DNA of 35,235 nt. Origin: SAR324 cluster bacterium REDSEA-S27_B3. GTDB taxonomy: Bacteria; SAR324; NAC60-12. Positions within the stretch are counted from its first letter, which is position 1. Every line of letters begins with the position of its first letter. Below are positions 7,577 to 16,817 of the stretch, in pieces. Under the pieces are notes generated by a model that saw nothing but the letters and a program-made list of their open reading frames with translations, did not search any database and was not told where the DNA came from. Made by a program: the position numbers and the translations under genes. Location: positions 1 through 35,235 of the forward strand of contig LUQO01000056.1 of the NCBI GenBank assembly GCA_001627865.1. Direction: 5' to 3'.

Positions 7577-8965
7577 ATGCATACCAACATCATTACTCTC
7601 ACCGACAGCTACAAATTTGTACATTGGCGGCAATATCCCCAAGGCACTGAAGGGGTTTATTCTTATTTTGAAAGCCGAAAAGGGGCACGTTATCCTGAAA
7701 CTGTTTTCTTTGGTCTGCAGGCACTAATTAAGGAATACCTGACAGGATCAGTTGTCACGCGAGAAGGCATAGAAGAAGCAGCGGAAATGGCACAACACCA
7801 TTTTGGCCGGGACGACTATTTCAACCGCAAAGGCTGGGAATATCTCCTCGACGTTCACCGAGGAAGACTCCCGGTACGTATCCGTGCTGTTCCGGAGGGC
7901 ACTACGGTTCCAACCAATAATGTGCTGATGACAGTTGAAAACACTGATCAGGAGGCATACTGGCTGACCAACCATCTTGAAACACTTCTTTCCCATGTAT
8001 GGGCCCCAAGCACAGTGGCCACCATCAGTCTTAATGCCAGGCGCCTGTTTCGCAGGATGCTTGATGAAACCGCAGAAACTGATGCAGGATTGCTATTCAT
8101 GCTTCACGACTTCGGATTCCGCGGTGTTAGTTCCGTTGAAAGCGCGGGTCGGGAAGGAGCCGGACATCTGGTGCATTTTCTCGGAACGGACACACTGCAG
8201 GCCATTGAGACTGCACGTATATACTACAGTGCTGACCTGTCATCACTGGCCTTCTCGGTGGCTGCAACAGAACACAGTGTGATGACCGCCTGCGGAGCAG
8301 AAGGTGAGGCAGACCTAGTTCAAAATCTGCTTGAGAAGCATCCTTCCGGTATCCTCAGTGTTGTCGGCGACAGCTATGACATTGAACATTTTACAAGACA
8401 TTTAGTAGGCGAACGTTTCCGTGACTGCATTTTATCCCGGGATGGTGTGTTTGTACTTCGTCCTGATTCCGGAGATCCTGTTGAGGTGTCCGGACGCTTG
8501 CTGGACATTCTTGAGGAACTGGTAGGCTGTAGTCTTAACAGCAAAGGTTACAAAGTGCTTCCTCCACAGTTACGTATGCTTTGGGGTGATGGTCTGGTTC
8601 TGGACACTGTGGAAAAGTTTCTTGAGGCTGCAAAAAATAAAGGATGGAGTTCAGAGAATTTTGTCTTCGGAATGGGAGGCGGATTGCTGCAGAGAATCAA
8701 CCGTGATAATCAATGTTTTGCCATGAAGTGCTCCGCGCAAAAACGAAATGGTGTCTGGCATGATGTGTGGAAACGATCCGCAGGAGGAAAAGCATCCAAG
8801 GCCGGAAAGCTGGGACTGGAGCATGCTGCGGACGGCAGCTGGACCACCTTTCGTCTGGATGAACCAGGGCACGAAGATATCCTGCAGACTGTATTTGAAA
8901 ACGGTGTACTTGTGCGTGAAGAAACATTTGAGCAAATCCGGGAACGTGCAGCGAGATTCGTGTAG
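7577..8965 (+). CDS. nadV: Nicotinamide phosphoribosyltransferase (NAMPT/NadV)
   Basis: Joins nicotinamide and PRPP to make NMN, a one-step NAD salvage entry that bypasses nicotinamidase. At 462 residues it has the normal NAMPT length. Visible motifs: HDFGFRGVSS at about 177-186, GTDT with Asp205 in the position that gives the human enzyme its nicotinamide preference, the phosphoryl-accepting His233 in ATEHS, and the PRPP loop RPDSGDP at 295-301. Asp205 favours a nicotinamide over a nicotinate enzyme. AGAGGA lies shortly before the ATG. It stands alone, with no NMN adenylyltransferase or ADP-ribose hydrolase gene next to it. NadV has a patchy distribution in bacteria and occurs in phages, so transfer is possible, but nothing in its composition demands it. 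Confidence 0.93.
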   Translation: MHTNIITLTDSYKFVHWRQYPQGTEGVYSYFESRKGARYPETVFFGLQALIKEYLTGSVVTREGIEEAAEMAQHHFGRDDYFNRKGWEYLLDVHRGRLPVRIRAVPEGTTVPTNNVLMTVENTDQEAYWLTNHLETLLSHVWAPSTVATISLNARRLFRRMLDETAETDAGLLFMLHDFGFRGVSSVESAGREGAGHLVHFLGTDTLQAIETARIYYSADLSSLAFSVAATEHSVMTACGAEGEADLVQNLLEKHPSGILSVVGDSYDIEHFTRHLVGERFRDCILSRDGVFVLRPDSGDPVEVSGRLLDILEELVGCSLNSKGYKVLPPQLRMLWGDGLVLDTVEKFLEAAKNKGWSSENFVFGMGGGLLQRINRDNQCFAMKCSAQKRNGVWHDVWKRSAGGKASKAGKLGLEHAADGSWTTFRLDEPGHEDILQTVFENGVLVREETFEQIRERAARFV

Positions 8966-9133
8966 CTCCAGTATTGTTTCCCGGCCATTCTTTGGCAGCA
9001 ATAATTTCTAATGTTGCAGTACTTATAATCCATAAAATCGTTTTGCTTACAGGATTTAATCAGACACAATATTCATGTCCTTAAGTTATACTGCGGCAGA
9101 TAATTCTGAGATTCACATTCGCATAGCTTCACA

Positions 9134-9583
9134 ATGATCAAAAACATTTTTTTACTGCTGTTATTTTCAGTTTTGCTGACTTTAACTGCTGCAAAATACT
9201 CATTCGCAAAGCCTGCCAGAGAAAAACTCACTACCGCAGTTACTTTTGGTCCAGTCGGCCTGCCCATACCGGGCTTACGCTTTCACTACCGTTACAGCGA
9301 CCTTCTTTCCCTCAATGCAGGGTTTTCATTCATGTTTGCTGTGGGTGATTTTAATGCCGGAATGAATCTGCACATACCAATTTCTGAGACTGAAACATAT
9401 TTGGGTGCAAAGAAAATATTCATCTACCATCTGACCGGAGTTATTGATTTAACCGCCGGTCTAGTGGGAGCTGAAATTGGAGAGTATTTTGTGGAAGGAG
9501 GAATGGGATTTGGACGCTCAAAATCCGACAGTGAAAGCGAAAAAACAGAACTGGTAATCCTTCAGGTTGGATGGTTTTTTTGA
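9134..9583 (+). CDS. Small exported protein, probably an outer-membrane barrel
   Basis: Not recognised as a named family. It has 149 residues. The N-terminus is a clear signal peptide (Lys3, a hydrophobic core about 4-21, likely cut after SFA near residue 25). The mature part has alternating polar/nonpolar strands rich in Gly and aromatic residues (for example LPIPGLRFHYRYSDLLSLNAG), and the chain ends in VGWFF. Such an aromatic terminal residue after beta strands is the usual mark of an outer-membrane barrel inserted by Bam. Its size suggests about eight strands. It follows nadV by 168 bases and probably has its own promoter. The ribosome binding site is weak. Function unknown. Confidence 0.62.
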   Translation: MIKNIFLLLLFSVLLTLTAAKYSFAKPAREKLTTAVTFGPVGLPIPGLRFHYRYSDLLSLNAGFSFMFAVGDFNAGMNLHIPISETETYLGAKKIFIYHLTGVIDLTAGLVGAEIGEYFVEGGMGFGRSKSDSESEKTELVILQVGWFF

Positions 9584-9692
9584 AAAAAAAATTACACTTT
9601 AGTTAAACGAGGTATTTTTTGCTGTTGACATTAGGTACAAGATTCTTAAAAACTATCATTCCAAGCAGAAAAGCAACCAGGGAGTAATTGTC

Positions 9693-9972
9693 ATGAAGAA
9701 AAAAATTAAACTGGATAAAGAAGAACAGCAGATTCTTGAGGATTTTGAGAATGGTAACTTAAACAGAATTTCCAATCTAAAAAAAGAAAAACAGGAACTT
9801 GAGAATGCGGCACGTCACCCTGTTGTAAGATAAGCGTATCAATATCAGAATTTCATCTCGTGATCTTAAGCGTATTCAGGTGCGTGCTGCAAAAGAAGGA
9901 ATTCCATATCAGACATTTATTTCCGGAACACTCCACAAACTGGTGACAGGCCGATTGAAAGAAGTGGGATGA
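9693..9972 (+). pseudogene. Frameshifted CopG-type antitoxin gene
   Basis: Two half-genes in different frames. The first, from the ATG at 9693 (GGGAG 8 bases upstream), encodes KLDKEEQQILEDFENG, the typical opening of ribbon-helix-helix antitoxins of the CopG/BrnA-like group. It stops at TAA 9831-9833 after 46 residues. Directly over that stop, in the +1 frame from 9829, the rest follows: KRINIRISSRDLKRIQVRAA and then GIPYQTFISGTLHKLV, ending at TGA 9970-9972. This is the family's DNA-binding half. Together they make a normal full-length antitoxin, so loss of about two bases (or gain of one) near 9828-9831 has split it. No BrnT- or RelE-like toxin gene is visible on either side. Just downstream, a short open stretch to 10057 has no recognisable identity. 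Confidence 0.75.
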
Positions 9973-10084
9973 CTACTGGTTCAGATATTTATTCTATGAG
10001 AGAAGAGGAAAAACTTTTTATGATGCTGTTCTAAAACTCAGGAAGTATGAGCGATAAATAACAAAGATAATCTACCTATCTTAC

Positions 10085-11611
10085 TCAATCCTGGTCCGTA
10101 GAAAGAGCCTTACTTGGATCAATTATTTTTTCCGGTATGAAATAACGCAGGTTGTCAAAGTGGGCTTCAAATTCCTGCTTGCTGTTTGATTTACCAATGG
10201 TATCAACAATCAGTCCTACTCGGAATATCCGAAATGAAGGGTTGACTGGAATGGTCTCCAGCTGTTGATCATTAGCCCACAAAACAACATGATCCTCTCT
10301 GTACTCTACCTTCAGTAAGTTGTCTCCGTTTCCCTGGTTTATGTGAGGTGAAAATACGAAGGCACCTGATTTGTTATAAAAAACAGAATCACCGCGGAAT
10401 TCTCTCAGGGCATATTGTCCATTTCCGTTAATCAGGAAGCTCATACCAACTTGCTGACCTCCAAAATAAAGTCCGTATCCCGAAATTTCATCTCCCATGA
10501 TTTTTGAAGTTTCCATTGTAATGTCGCATTCACTGCAGAATCGCACCGGAATGGAGTCTCTGTAAGTCCCGGATCCAAAAGTCTCTTTTAATTTAACTAC
10601 ATATTTTCCTGAATGAATTCCCGTGAAGCCGAAAGTATTTTCTACTACTAACCAGTCTGCAGAAGAATTACTGAACTGTTCATTCAATGGTGAAAACTCA
10701 TATCCAATAGAAGGGGTATTAACAGGTTTCTCTTTCTTTTCATCGGCTGAACTGAAATACAAGTAAATCGCAAACACTATTGTCAGTATGGAAATGATAA
10801 TAGAGATAAACTTGATCTTTTTGGAGAGCTGGCTTTCCTTATGTATTTCATAAGCATCACTTTTTGATGCAGTTCTTGTAATTTTTCCAAAATTTGAACC
10901 GACAATAATAAAAACAATACCAGTAAAGACAATTCCAAAAATCCAGTGATACCATGTCATGGGCAACAAATCCAAATTGAAAAAACCATCTGCCCAAAAA
11001 ACCAGGAACAATATAATAATTGGCCACATCAACCATTTCAGCCAGGGAGGATAAGTCCATGAGAGATATCGTTTTTCTGTAGTGTGTTCCGTCTCTTGTT
11101 CTGGATCCAGTCCAATTGCAGATGTCATCTCCTCCTTAAGTTCAACTGCCCGTTCTCCTAAAGTTGTTTTCATCAGTTTGATCGGTTTCCGGGATCTAAG
11201 AACCAGATAAAGCTGGTACCATGTACTGTGTCCTCCTTCCGCTGAACCGGAAGTGCGCCTGCGGATATAAAAATCTTCAATCTCATCAAAACGGGCAATC
11301 ATCTTGTTATTGCGTAAATAAGATTTGTTACGATTATCAAAATGGTGTTCGACTGGTTGAAAAAGTTGCAAAATTCCAGAGAATATCAGTGCCAAACCTA
11401 AAATCAAAATTAATGACATAAAAGCTACTGGTACAAGCCAGGACAATCCCTCCAAAAACCTCAGTGAAGTGAGAGGGTTCATGTATGCTAACCAAGCTCC
11501 AATACCCAGGATACCTAAACCGGCCAGGGTTTTTAAGGTAGGTTCAAAACGTGTCTGTCGGATCACCAGCAGTCCGGGCCGAGGACGCAGCACTTCATTA
11601 AATTTGGCCAT
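10085..11611 (-). CDS. Membrane protein with PH-like middle and lectin-like C-terminal domain
   Basis: Not recognised as a named family. It has 508 residues. Predicted helices lie at about 28-44, 57-82, 192-210, 221-239 and 266-286. Between the second and third helices (about 88-165) is a soluble part resembling bacterial PH-like domains: strand-rich, including RFDEIEDFYIRRR, WYQLYLVLRSRKPIKLM and a closing helix. After the last helix, residues about 300-490 look like a concanavalin/LamG-type or DUF1080-like beta sandwich (SGYGLYFGG, YALREFRGD, NLLKVEYREDHVVLWANDQ, AHFDNLRY), which usually binds sugars or other ligands. The lectin-like part would face the periplasm if it follows an odd number of helices (inference). 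It lies 52 bases downstream of the slipin gene on the same strand, so it may be the third gene of that operon. Confidence 0.78.
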   Translation of the reverse strand: MAKFNEVLRPRPGLLVIRQTRFEPTLKTLAGLGILGIGAWLAYMNPLTSLRFLEGLSWLVPVAFMSLILILGLALIFSGILQLFQPVEHHFDNRNKSYLRNNKMIARFDEIEDFYIRRRTSGSAEGGHSTWYQLYLVLRSRKPIKLMKTTLGERAVELKEEMTSAIGLDPEQETEHTTEKRYLSWTYPPWLKWLMWPIIILFLVFWADGFFNLDLLPMTWYHWIFGIVFTGIVFIIVGSNFGKITRTASKSDAYEIHKESQLSKKIKFISIIISILTIVFAIYLYFSSADEKKEKPVNTPSIGYEFSPLNEQFSNSSADWLVVENTFGFTGIHSGKYVVKLKETFGSGTYRDSIPVRFCSECDITMETSKIMGDEISGYGLYFGGQQVGMSFLINGNGQYALREFRGDSVFYNKSGAFVFSPHINQGNGDNLLKVEYREDHVVLWANDQQLETIPVNPSFRIFRVGLIVDTIGKSNSKQEFEAHFDNLRYFIPEKIIDPSKALSTDQD

Positions 11612-11663
11612 TTGTGGAGCTCGTTAAATTGAAAAACTTAAGAAATCAAAATATAGCTTATGC

Positions 11664-12434
11664 CTAACTCTTATTCACATTTTTTATATTTTTCAAAAAA
11701 GGCTCAACCAAGTCCATAGGTAGTGGAAAGACGATTGTATTTGTTTTATCTGAGGTGATCTCGGTTAAGGTCTGCAGATATCGCAATTGCAACGACTCTG
11801 ACTGTTTAGCAAGTGTCTGTGCTGATTCAAGCAGTTTGGAAGATGCCTGGAGTTCACCTTCCGCGTGGATTACCTTAGCTCGACGTTCACGCTCTGCTTC
11901 TGCCTGACGGGCAATGGCGCGTACCATACTTTCATCAAGGTCAACCTGTTTCATCTCGACGTTGGTGACCTTGATGCCCCAACCGTCAGTTTGCTGATCA
12001 AGTATGTCCTGGATATTGGTACTGAGTTTCTCACGTTCCGCCAGCATTTCATCCAGTTCGTGCTGTCCCAGAACAGAGCGCAGTGTAGTTTGAGCAAGCT
12101 GGCTGGTGGCTTCAAAATAATTTTCCACTTGAATTATCGCTTTTTCAGGATCAATAACCCGCATGTAAACTACGGCGTTGACCTTGACGGATACATTGTC
12201 ACGCGAAATCACATCCTGCGTGGGCACGTCCAGTACCATGGTTCTCAGATCCACCCGTGTCATTTCCTGCAATATTGGAATAATTATAATCAGTCCGGGC
12301 CCTTTAACGGACCAGAAACGTCCGAGCATGAAAACTACCCCGCGCTCATATTCACGCAGGATTTTGAGCATACTGACCAGAACAATGATCAATAACACTA
12401 ATGGGATTATAAAGGTGACTGCGTCTAAAATCAT
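11664..12434 (-). CDS. Slipin/stomatin-like SPFH-domain membrane protein
   Basis: A 256-residue prokaryotic stomatin (slipin). It has one N-terminal membrane hairpin (about 7-25), then [14 protein letters not shown], the standard entry to the SPFH domain, [20 protein letters not shown], and a C-terminal coiled coil with the [18 protein letters not shown] signature. Such proteins form large membrane-bound oligomers and are physically and genetically linked to NfeD proteases. The archaeal NfeD protease PH1510 cleaves the slipin PH1511. The ATG overlaps the stop of the NfeD gene by four bases (ATGA), with GGAGGA just upstream, so the pair is translationally coupled. Confidence 0.94.
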   Translation of the reverse strand: MILDAVTFIIPLVLLIIVLVSMLKILREYERGVVFMLGRFWSVKGPGLIIIIPILQEMTRVDLRTMVLDVPTQDVISRDNVSVKVNAVVYMRVIDPEKAIIQVENYFEATSQLAQTTLRSVLGQHELDEMLAEREKLSTNIQDILDQQTDGWGIKVTNVEMKQVDLDESMVRAIARQAEAERERRAKVIHAEGELQASSKLLESAQTLAKQSESLQLRYLQTLTEITSDKTNTIVFPLPMDLVEPFLKNIKNVNKS

Positions 12435-13777
12435 TTTTCCTCCGTAGTTTTTAATGGGGTTACAAGAAGCACCAAACCATCGGTGCCGGTTATTTTCAAA
12501 TCCTGCTCTGCTTCCACAGCAACAGGAGAACGCGCCTGCCAGATTTCGCCCCTGGTTTTTACTTTACCTTCGATTTCAAAGGCTTCCAGGGCGACTGCCT
12601 TAGTACCAATCATGGTATTGTTTCCTGTCACCACCGGTCGTTTTCGAGCCTGTATGACTGCTCCAAGCACAAAAGCAAAAAAAGCCAGGTTCAGTAAACC
12701 CATAGTTCCAACCAGAACAGGAGAGATTCCGTATCCGGGCGCAGTGGTGTCCATCAAGAAAATTGAACCGATTATGAAAGCCAATCCTCCTCCCAGTCCC
12801 AGCACACCAAAACTGGGCGCGAATGCTTCAGCAATCATCAGAGCAAGTCCAAACAACATCAAGGCAAATCCGGCGTAACTGATAGGAAGTACCTGGAAAG
12901 CGTAAAGGGAAAGCAAAAGTGAAACAGCCCCCACGATTCCAGGAAGCAGAGTTCCAGGAGTGGCAAACTCAAAGATCAGTCCGTAAATGCCTATCAGCAT
13001 TAAAATATAGGCAACATTCGGGTTTGTGATGAATGAAAGCAGCTTAGTGTGCCAGTCAGGTTCTATGCGCTGAATTGTTATTCCGGAAGTGTGCAGAATC
13101 TGAGTTTCATGGATAAGCTTAATTTCACGTCCGTCAAGTTGAGCAAGCAAATCCGGAACATGTGTTGCTACCAGATCAATCACATTTTGCTTTAGAGCTT
13201 CTTCCGAAGAGAGGCTTTCTGCTTTACGGACAGCCTGAACTGCCCACTCCACATTTCTACCGCGTAATTGAGCCAAACTGCGAATATAGGCTTCAGCATC
13301 ATTGATTATTTTTCGCTGCATGTCGGAGCTTCCGGACATAGTCAGATTGTCTCCGGAGGCTTCAGGAGATCCCGGCAAAGGCGTGCCGCCCAGTTGCACA
13401 GGAGTTGCTGCTCCAAGGTTGGTACCCGGAGCCATGGCGGCTATGTGACTGGCGTAAAGAATGTATGTTCCGGCGCTTGCTGCTCGTGCTCCGCTTGGCG
13501 CTACGAAAGTTGCAACGGGAACAGTTGAGGTCATTAAATGCTGGATTATTTCACGCATGGAAGCGTCAAGACCACCTGGTGTGTCGAGCTGAAGTATAAG
13601 CAATGGTGCCTTCTTACTGGAGGCAAGTTTGAGAGCTCTTTCAATATAGCTGACGGTTGGCGGTCCAATCGGCCCCTTCACTTCAAGCAGAATTGCGGTT
13701 GAAGAACCAGTGGATGCCGGTGCTTTAAAAAAACAAAACACCAATATACTTAACAAGGCAAGTAATCGCTTAAACAT
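12431..13777 (-). CDS. NfeD-family membrane serine protease (ClpP-class, NfeD1b type)
   Basis: 448 residues. After a signal peptide (about 1-22) comes a ClpP/SppA-class protease domain. It keeps the [11 protein letters not shown] substrate-binding start, LDTPGG (about 65-69), the nucleophile Ser101 in [10 protein letters not shown], and Lys156 in [12 protein letters not shown], matching the Ser-Lys dyad of PH1510. Several membrane helices (about 230-380) follow, then a C-terminal NfeD OB-fold domain ([18 protein letters not shown] to the end). The protease cleaves hydrophobic C-terminal segments of stomatin-like proteins. Coupled by a 4-base overlap to the slipin gene. Both active-site residues are present, so it should be active. 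Confidence 0.94.
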   Translation of the reverse strand: MFKRLLALLSILVFCFFKAPASTGSSTAILLEVKGPIGPPTVSYIERALKLASSKKAPLLILQLDTPGGLDASMREIIQHLMTSTVPVATFVAPSGARAASAGTYILYASHIAAMAPGTNLGAATPVQLGGTPLPGSPEASGDNLTMSGSSDMQRKIINDAEAYIRSLAQLRGRNVEWAVQAVRKAESLSSEEALKQNVIDLVATHVPDLLAQLDGREIKLIHETQILHTSGITIQRIEPDWHTKLLSFITNPNVAYILMLIGIYGLIFEFATPGTLLPGIVGAVSLLLSLYAFQVLPISYAGFALMLFGLALMIAEAFAPSFGVLGLGGGLAFIIGSIFLMDTTAPGYGISPVLVGTMGLLNLAFFAFVLGAVIQARKRPVVTGNNTMIGTKAVALEAFEIEGKVKTRGEIWQARSPVAVEAEQDLKITGTDGLVLLVTPLKTTEEK

Positions 13778-13912
13778 GAAAAGTTCCGTGAAAACCGAGA
13801 ATTTATTTCAGCATTCAGTACTGAAAACGGCACAGAAGTATACAGAGCTTGCTGGATCTCTTTTACCTCTTGGGTCAGACAGGTTAACAGCCGGGGCCTG
13901 ACTTTGCCTGAA

Positions 13913-14398
13913 TCAGGTTTTAAATAAATAATCTTCCAGCTGATGCAAAGTAAATTCCTGCTCACGCAGTTTCCAGGCCAGAATATCTCCTGTGGATATT
14001 ACACCGTATAGTTTCTCGTTATGAACAACCGGAAGGTGCCGAATACGGTTTTGTGACATTATATTTGCCGCGTCACTGATAGTTGTTTCCGGAGGCACCG
14101 TGGCTATTGATGTGGTCATTGCCACAGAAACCTGAACTGTTTCCGGATCAAGTCCATCAGCCACTACACGGCTCATAAGGTCGCGTTCGGTAAAAATACC
14201 GGCAATGCTTTCATCATCAAGCACCATCACAGCACCAACTTTATTGTCACGCATTTTTCTGGCTGCCACAGAAACTGTACAATCGACTTCAACTTGAATT
14301 ACTCTATTCTCCTTTTGATCAAGGATGTCTTTCAGTTTCCCCGACAGAACATCAGCTGCAGAATCTACACGAGACGCAGAAATTTCAGCAGTTTGCAT
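13913..14398 (-). CDS. CBS-domain pair protein
   Basis: 161 residues forming a tandem CBS pair (Bateman module), which usually senses adenine nucleotides or S-adenosyl compounds. The first CBS includes DCTVSVAARKMRDNKVGAVM and IAGIFTERDLMSRVV. The second includes PPETTISDAANIMSQNRIRH, LPVV and LYGVISTGDILAW. A 20-residue longer frame starting at 14458 exists, but the ATG at 14398 has AGGAGGAG about 5 bases upstream and gives the usual protein size. There is no catalytic domain, so it must act on a partner or as a sensor alone. It lies upstream of the NfeD gene on the same strand with a 135-base gap, and is divergent from coaE. Confidence 0.93.
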   Translation of the reverse strand: MQTAEISASRVDSAADVLSGKLKDILDQKENRVIQVEVDCTVSVAARKMRDNKVGAVMVLDDESIAGIFTERDLMSRVVADGLDPETVQVSVAMTTSIATVPPETTISDAANIMSQNRIRHLPVVHNEKLYGVISTGDILAWKLREQEFTLHQLEDYLFKT

Positions 14399-14655
14399 AT
14401 CTCCTCCTTTCGCATGTTGAAAACAGTTAAGAAAAACTGTCAAAAAAATTATTGGCAATTTCCCTCAAACTATTCTGACTTTGTTTCCAAATTAAGTATC
14501 TAATACTATTTGTTAGAATAGTCAATACTTTTTTTATTATTTGCATAACATTTCGTGTCTTGATTTGACAACATTATACCTTTATGCTTGGAATTATGAT
14601 GAATGCTGCTAATCGCAGTTAATCAGCAAAATAAGTCTCACCTAAACAATTATCC

Positions 14656-15276
14656 ATGAATTCAACGGATTCCAAATCCATGCTGATCGGCCTGACAGGC
14701 GGAATCGCATCCGGGAAAAGCACAGTCATTCAGTATTTGCGTGATAAAGGATATCCGGTAATAGATGCTGACAAACTGGGGCACAGAGTTTTGGAGCAGG
14801 GGAATCCCGGATATGACAAAGTTGTGGAAAAATTTGGTATAGATATTTTGAATCAGGACAATTCTGTAAATCGGCTGGTACTGGGAAGAATTGTATTTGG
14901 AGATCCAGAGAAACTGAAACAGCTTAATGAAATTTCTCATCCAATAATTGCAGAGATGATACAAAAAGAGTTTGAATCATTGGTCTCAGAGGATACAGAG
15001 GGAATTGTGTTATTGGAAGCTGCTATACTTATTGAGGCAAATTGGCATAAGATGTGCGATTATATTTGGGTAGTAACTCTTGAGCAGGACGTGGCAGTTC
15101 AGAGATTACAGAAGCGTGATGGTTTGAGTGAAATTGATGCCAGATCACGCCTTGATGCGCAACTTGCTCCGGAAGAACGCTTAGCTTATGCTGATGTAAT
15201 TTTACGCAATGAAGGAACAATGAATGATCTTATCTCTAAAACTAAACAGGCGCTTGCTGGTTTACGGAGTGATTGA
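14656..15276 (+). CDS. coaE: Dephospho-CoA kinase
   Basis: Catalyses the last step of CoA synthesis, phosphorylating the 3'-hydroxyl of the dephospho-CoA ribose with ATP. At 206 residues it has the normal length. The P-loop is GGIASGKST at 15-23, followed by VIDADKLGHRVLEQG (the CoA-domain acid), HPIIAEMI, and the lid region VVTLEQDVAVQRLQKRDGLS. The closing IDARSRLDAQLAPEERLAYAD and DVILRNEGT are also typical. All motifs are intact. Its stop overlaps the TTG start of the next gene (TTGA at 15273-15276), implying coupled translation. Confidence 0.97.
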   Translation: MNSTDSKSMLIGLTGGIASGKSTVIQYLRDKGYPVIDADKLGHRVLEQGNPGYDKVVEKFGIDILNQDNSVNRLVLGRIVFGDPEKLKQLNEISHPIIAEMIQKEFESLVSEDTEGIVLLEAAILIEANWHKMCDYIWVVTLEQDVAVQRLQKRDGLSEIDARSRLDAQLAPEERLAYADVILRNEGTMNDLISKTKQALAGLRSD

Positions 15277-16286
15277 ACAGAACTGCATTATTAGAATACC
15301 ATGACCACATTGATCAAAGTCTTTTTATGAAACATCCGATGCACCTGATTCTGGACAGTTATTCCCATCCAGGGGTTTCAATGTTCTGGAAACGACATGG
15401 ACTGGGAATTATGGAACAGTTGGTGCCGACTGAATTTTTCTTTACAGACAATGATACTCCACTGGAAAAACTTGTTGAAAGGGAAATATGGTCAGGATGG
15501 AAAAAAATAATTCTGATTGGTTCTCCAAATTCCATAAGACTTAGTTTCAACACGCTGATGCAGGCCAGCAGTGAATGCCGAAGTACATTGGAAATTGGGT
15601 TCTGGCCTCTTAACCTGCAGAAACTCATGGGCAGTATCAGCCAGTCATCACTAAGTCTAAGACCAATTCTACAAGTCTTCAAAGCAGGTCATACAATTCA
15701 TGTTGATGTCATGAAAGTACAGTTTCTTGCGCCGGCCTTGGAAACAAGATATTTTTGGAATGATCTGGTAATCAACAGCACACAATCAAATGCAGACACT
15801 ACCATCTACATTGATGAACAAAACAGCCAGGTTGGCGGTAAATTTCGCTGCCGCATTGCTTTCCATGATGAAACACTTAGCTCGTTAACAATGCATCCCG
15901 GGAAGTTGACCCGGACTCCTGTGCTGCAGGTTTACCTTAAAAGAGAGACGGGAATGACTGCGTCAGAATTATTTAAACAATGCAGGCAGTTGTTTACTGC
16001 TGATAAGAAATTATCTGAAAAGGAGGTATTGCTGAAAACAGGAAAGCAGGTGGAAGTTCAGGGGAATTGGGCAAATCTGACGCTGGACGTATCAGCAATA
16101 AAGGATTCAGTGCAGTCAGTGCATTTTGATGTTGATCGAAAGGCATTCTCGCTGATCGTCCCAGCAAAGCCGATTTTGATCCCCGAAAGTTCCAGAAAGA
16201 TTCTTCCAGCATTTCGTCCTACGGGAGTGATCGCCAACAACCGTGTTAATTCAGAAAAAGTACAGTTGAGCAAAAAGCAGAATTAG
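15273..16286 (+). CDS. Diverged diacylglycerol/sphingosine-kinase-like protein lacking the GGDGT motif
   Basis: 337 residues from a TTG that overlaps the coaE stop. An ATG at residue 19 is an alternative start. It was not recognised at first sight, but its order of elements follows the DAGK/YegS fold. LILDSYSHPG stands where the family has LxNPxSG. GWKKIILIGSPNSIRLSFNTL stands where it has GGDGTxNEVxNGL. IGFWPLN stands where it has LGIIPLGTxND, and LQVFKAGHTIHVDVMKV stands for the IxxGxxxxIDxG segment. The C-terminal VHFDVDRKAFSLIVP matches the family's closing strand. The nucleotide-binding GGDGT is gone (SPNSI), so catalysis is doubtful. Possible roles are lipid binding or regulation (inference). 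The family call is by pattern only; coding status is firm. Confidence 0.75.
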   Translation: MNRTALLEYHDHIDQSLFMKHPMHLILDSYSHPGVSMFWKRHGLGIMEQLVPTEFFFTDNDTPLEKLVEREIWSGWKKIILIGSPNSIRLSFNTLMQASSECRSTLEIGFWPLNLQKLMGSISQSSLSLRPILQVFKAGHTIHVDVMKVQFLAPALETRYFWNDLVINSTQSNADTTIYIDEQNSQVGGKFRCRIAFHDETLSSLTMHPGKLTRTPVLQVYLKRETGMTASELFKQCRQLFTADKKLSEKEVLLKTGKQVEVQGNWANLTLDVSAIKDSVQSVHFDVDRKAFSLIVPAKPILIPESSRKILPAFRPTGVIANNRVNSEKVQLSKKQN

Positions 16287-16310
16287 CAGTTTGTTATTTC
16301 TTACAATAAA

Positions 16311-16817
16311 TTAAACTTTTGCTTCTTCAGTTCTATTTACTGCTTTCACCTTATTTGAATCTTCTATACTTTCCGGAGCATCAAGTTTTTTAACAGAATC
16401 CGAACTTTCTTCCTGAAGTAATTTAGGCAATTGCTCCGGAAGAAGTTTTTTCATTTTTTCTTCTGTGGCAGTCAGGCACTTTCCTTCAAAAATTCCGCCA
16501 TCATGTATAACCAGAGAGCCTGCCAGGTTTGTGATATTCCCATGAACCCTTCCTTTTGACATAATTTCAATCCGATTAGAAGCAAACAATTCACCTTCAA
16601 CAAAACCATTAATTTTGATTGAAGCCGCACGAATTATGGCATCTACTTTGGCAAATTCCCCAATAATTATTTCGCTTACACTATCTATTGTTCCTTGGAC
16701 TTCTCCGTCAATCCAGATGGGACGCATCCCCCAGATTTTTCCTTCTATTCGCATACCTCTTCCTACATAAGTAGGAGCTGAATTTACAGCAGGCGGTTTT
16801 TTGCTCTTTCCGAACAA
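16311..16817 (-). CDS. Bactofilin-family cytoskeletal protein
   Basis: 168 residues with the DUF583 bactofilin core at about 18-125. Its short right-handed beta-helix repeats include IEGKIWG, IDGEVQGTI, IIGEFAKVDAIIRAASIKIN, GFVEGELFA, GRVHGNI and LVIHDGGIFEGKC. Bactofilins polymerise without nucleotide, often on the inner membrane, and position cell-wall or stalk enzymes. The N-terminal MFGKSKKP is a typical membrane-targeting start. The C-terminal tail is disordered, rich in Lys, Glu and Ser. I use the TTG at 16817, as GGAG sits 7 bases upstream. Convergent with the lipid-kinase-like gene, 24 bases apart. No M23 peptidase partner is in view. Confidence 0.92.
   Translation of the reverse strand: MFGKSKKPPAVNSAPTYVGRGMRIEGKIWGMRPIWIDGEVQGTIDSVSEIIIGEFAKVDAIIRAASIKINGFVEGELFASNRIEIMSKGRVHGNITNLAGSLVIHDGGIFEGKCLTATEEKMKKLLPEQLPKLLQEESSDSVKKLDAPESIEDSNKVKAVNRTEEAKV

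Noticed and set aside
14565..14600. Promoter for coaE: TTGACA at 14565 with TATGAT at 14595
   Set aside because: The spacer is 24 bases, too long for sigma-70 use, and no suitable -10 lies at 16-18 bases.
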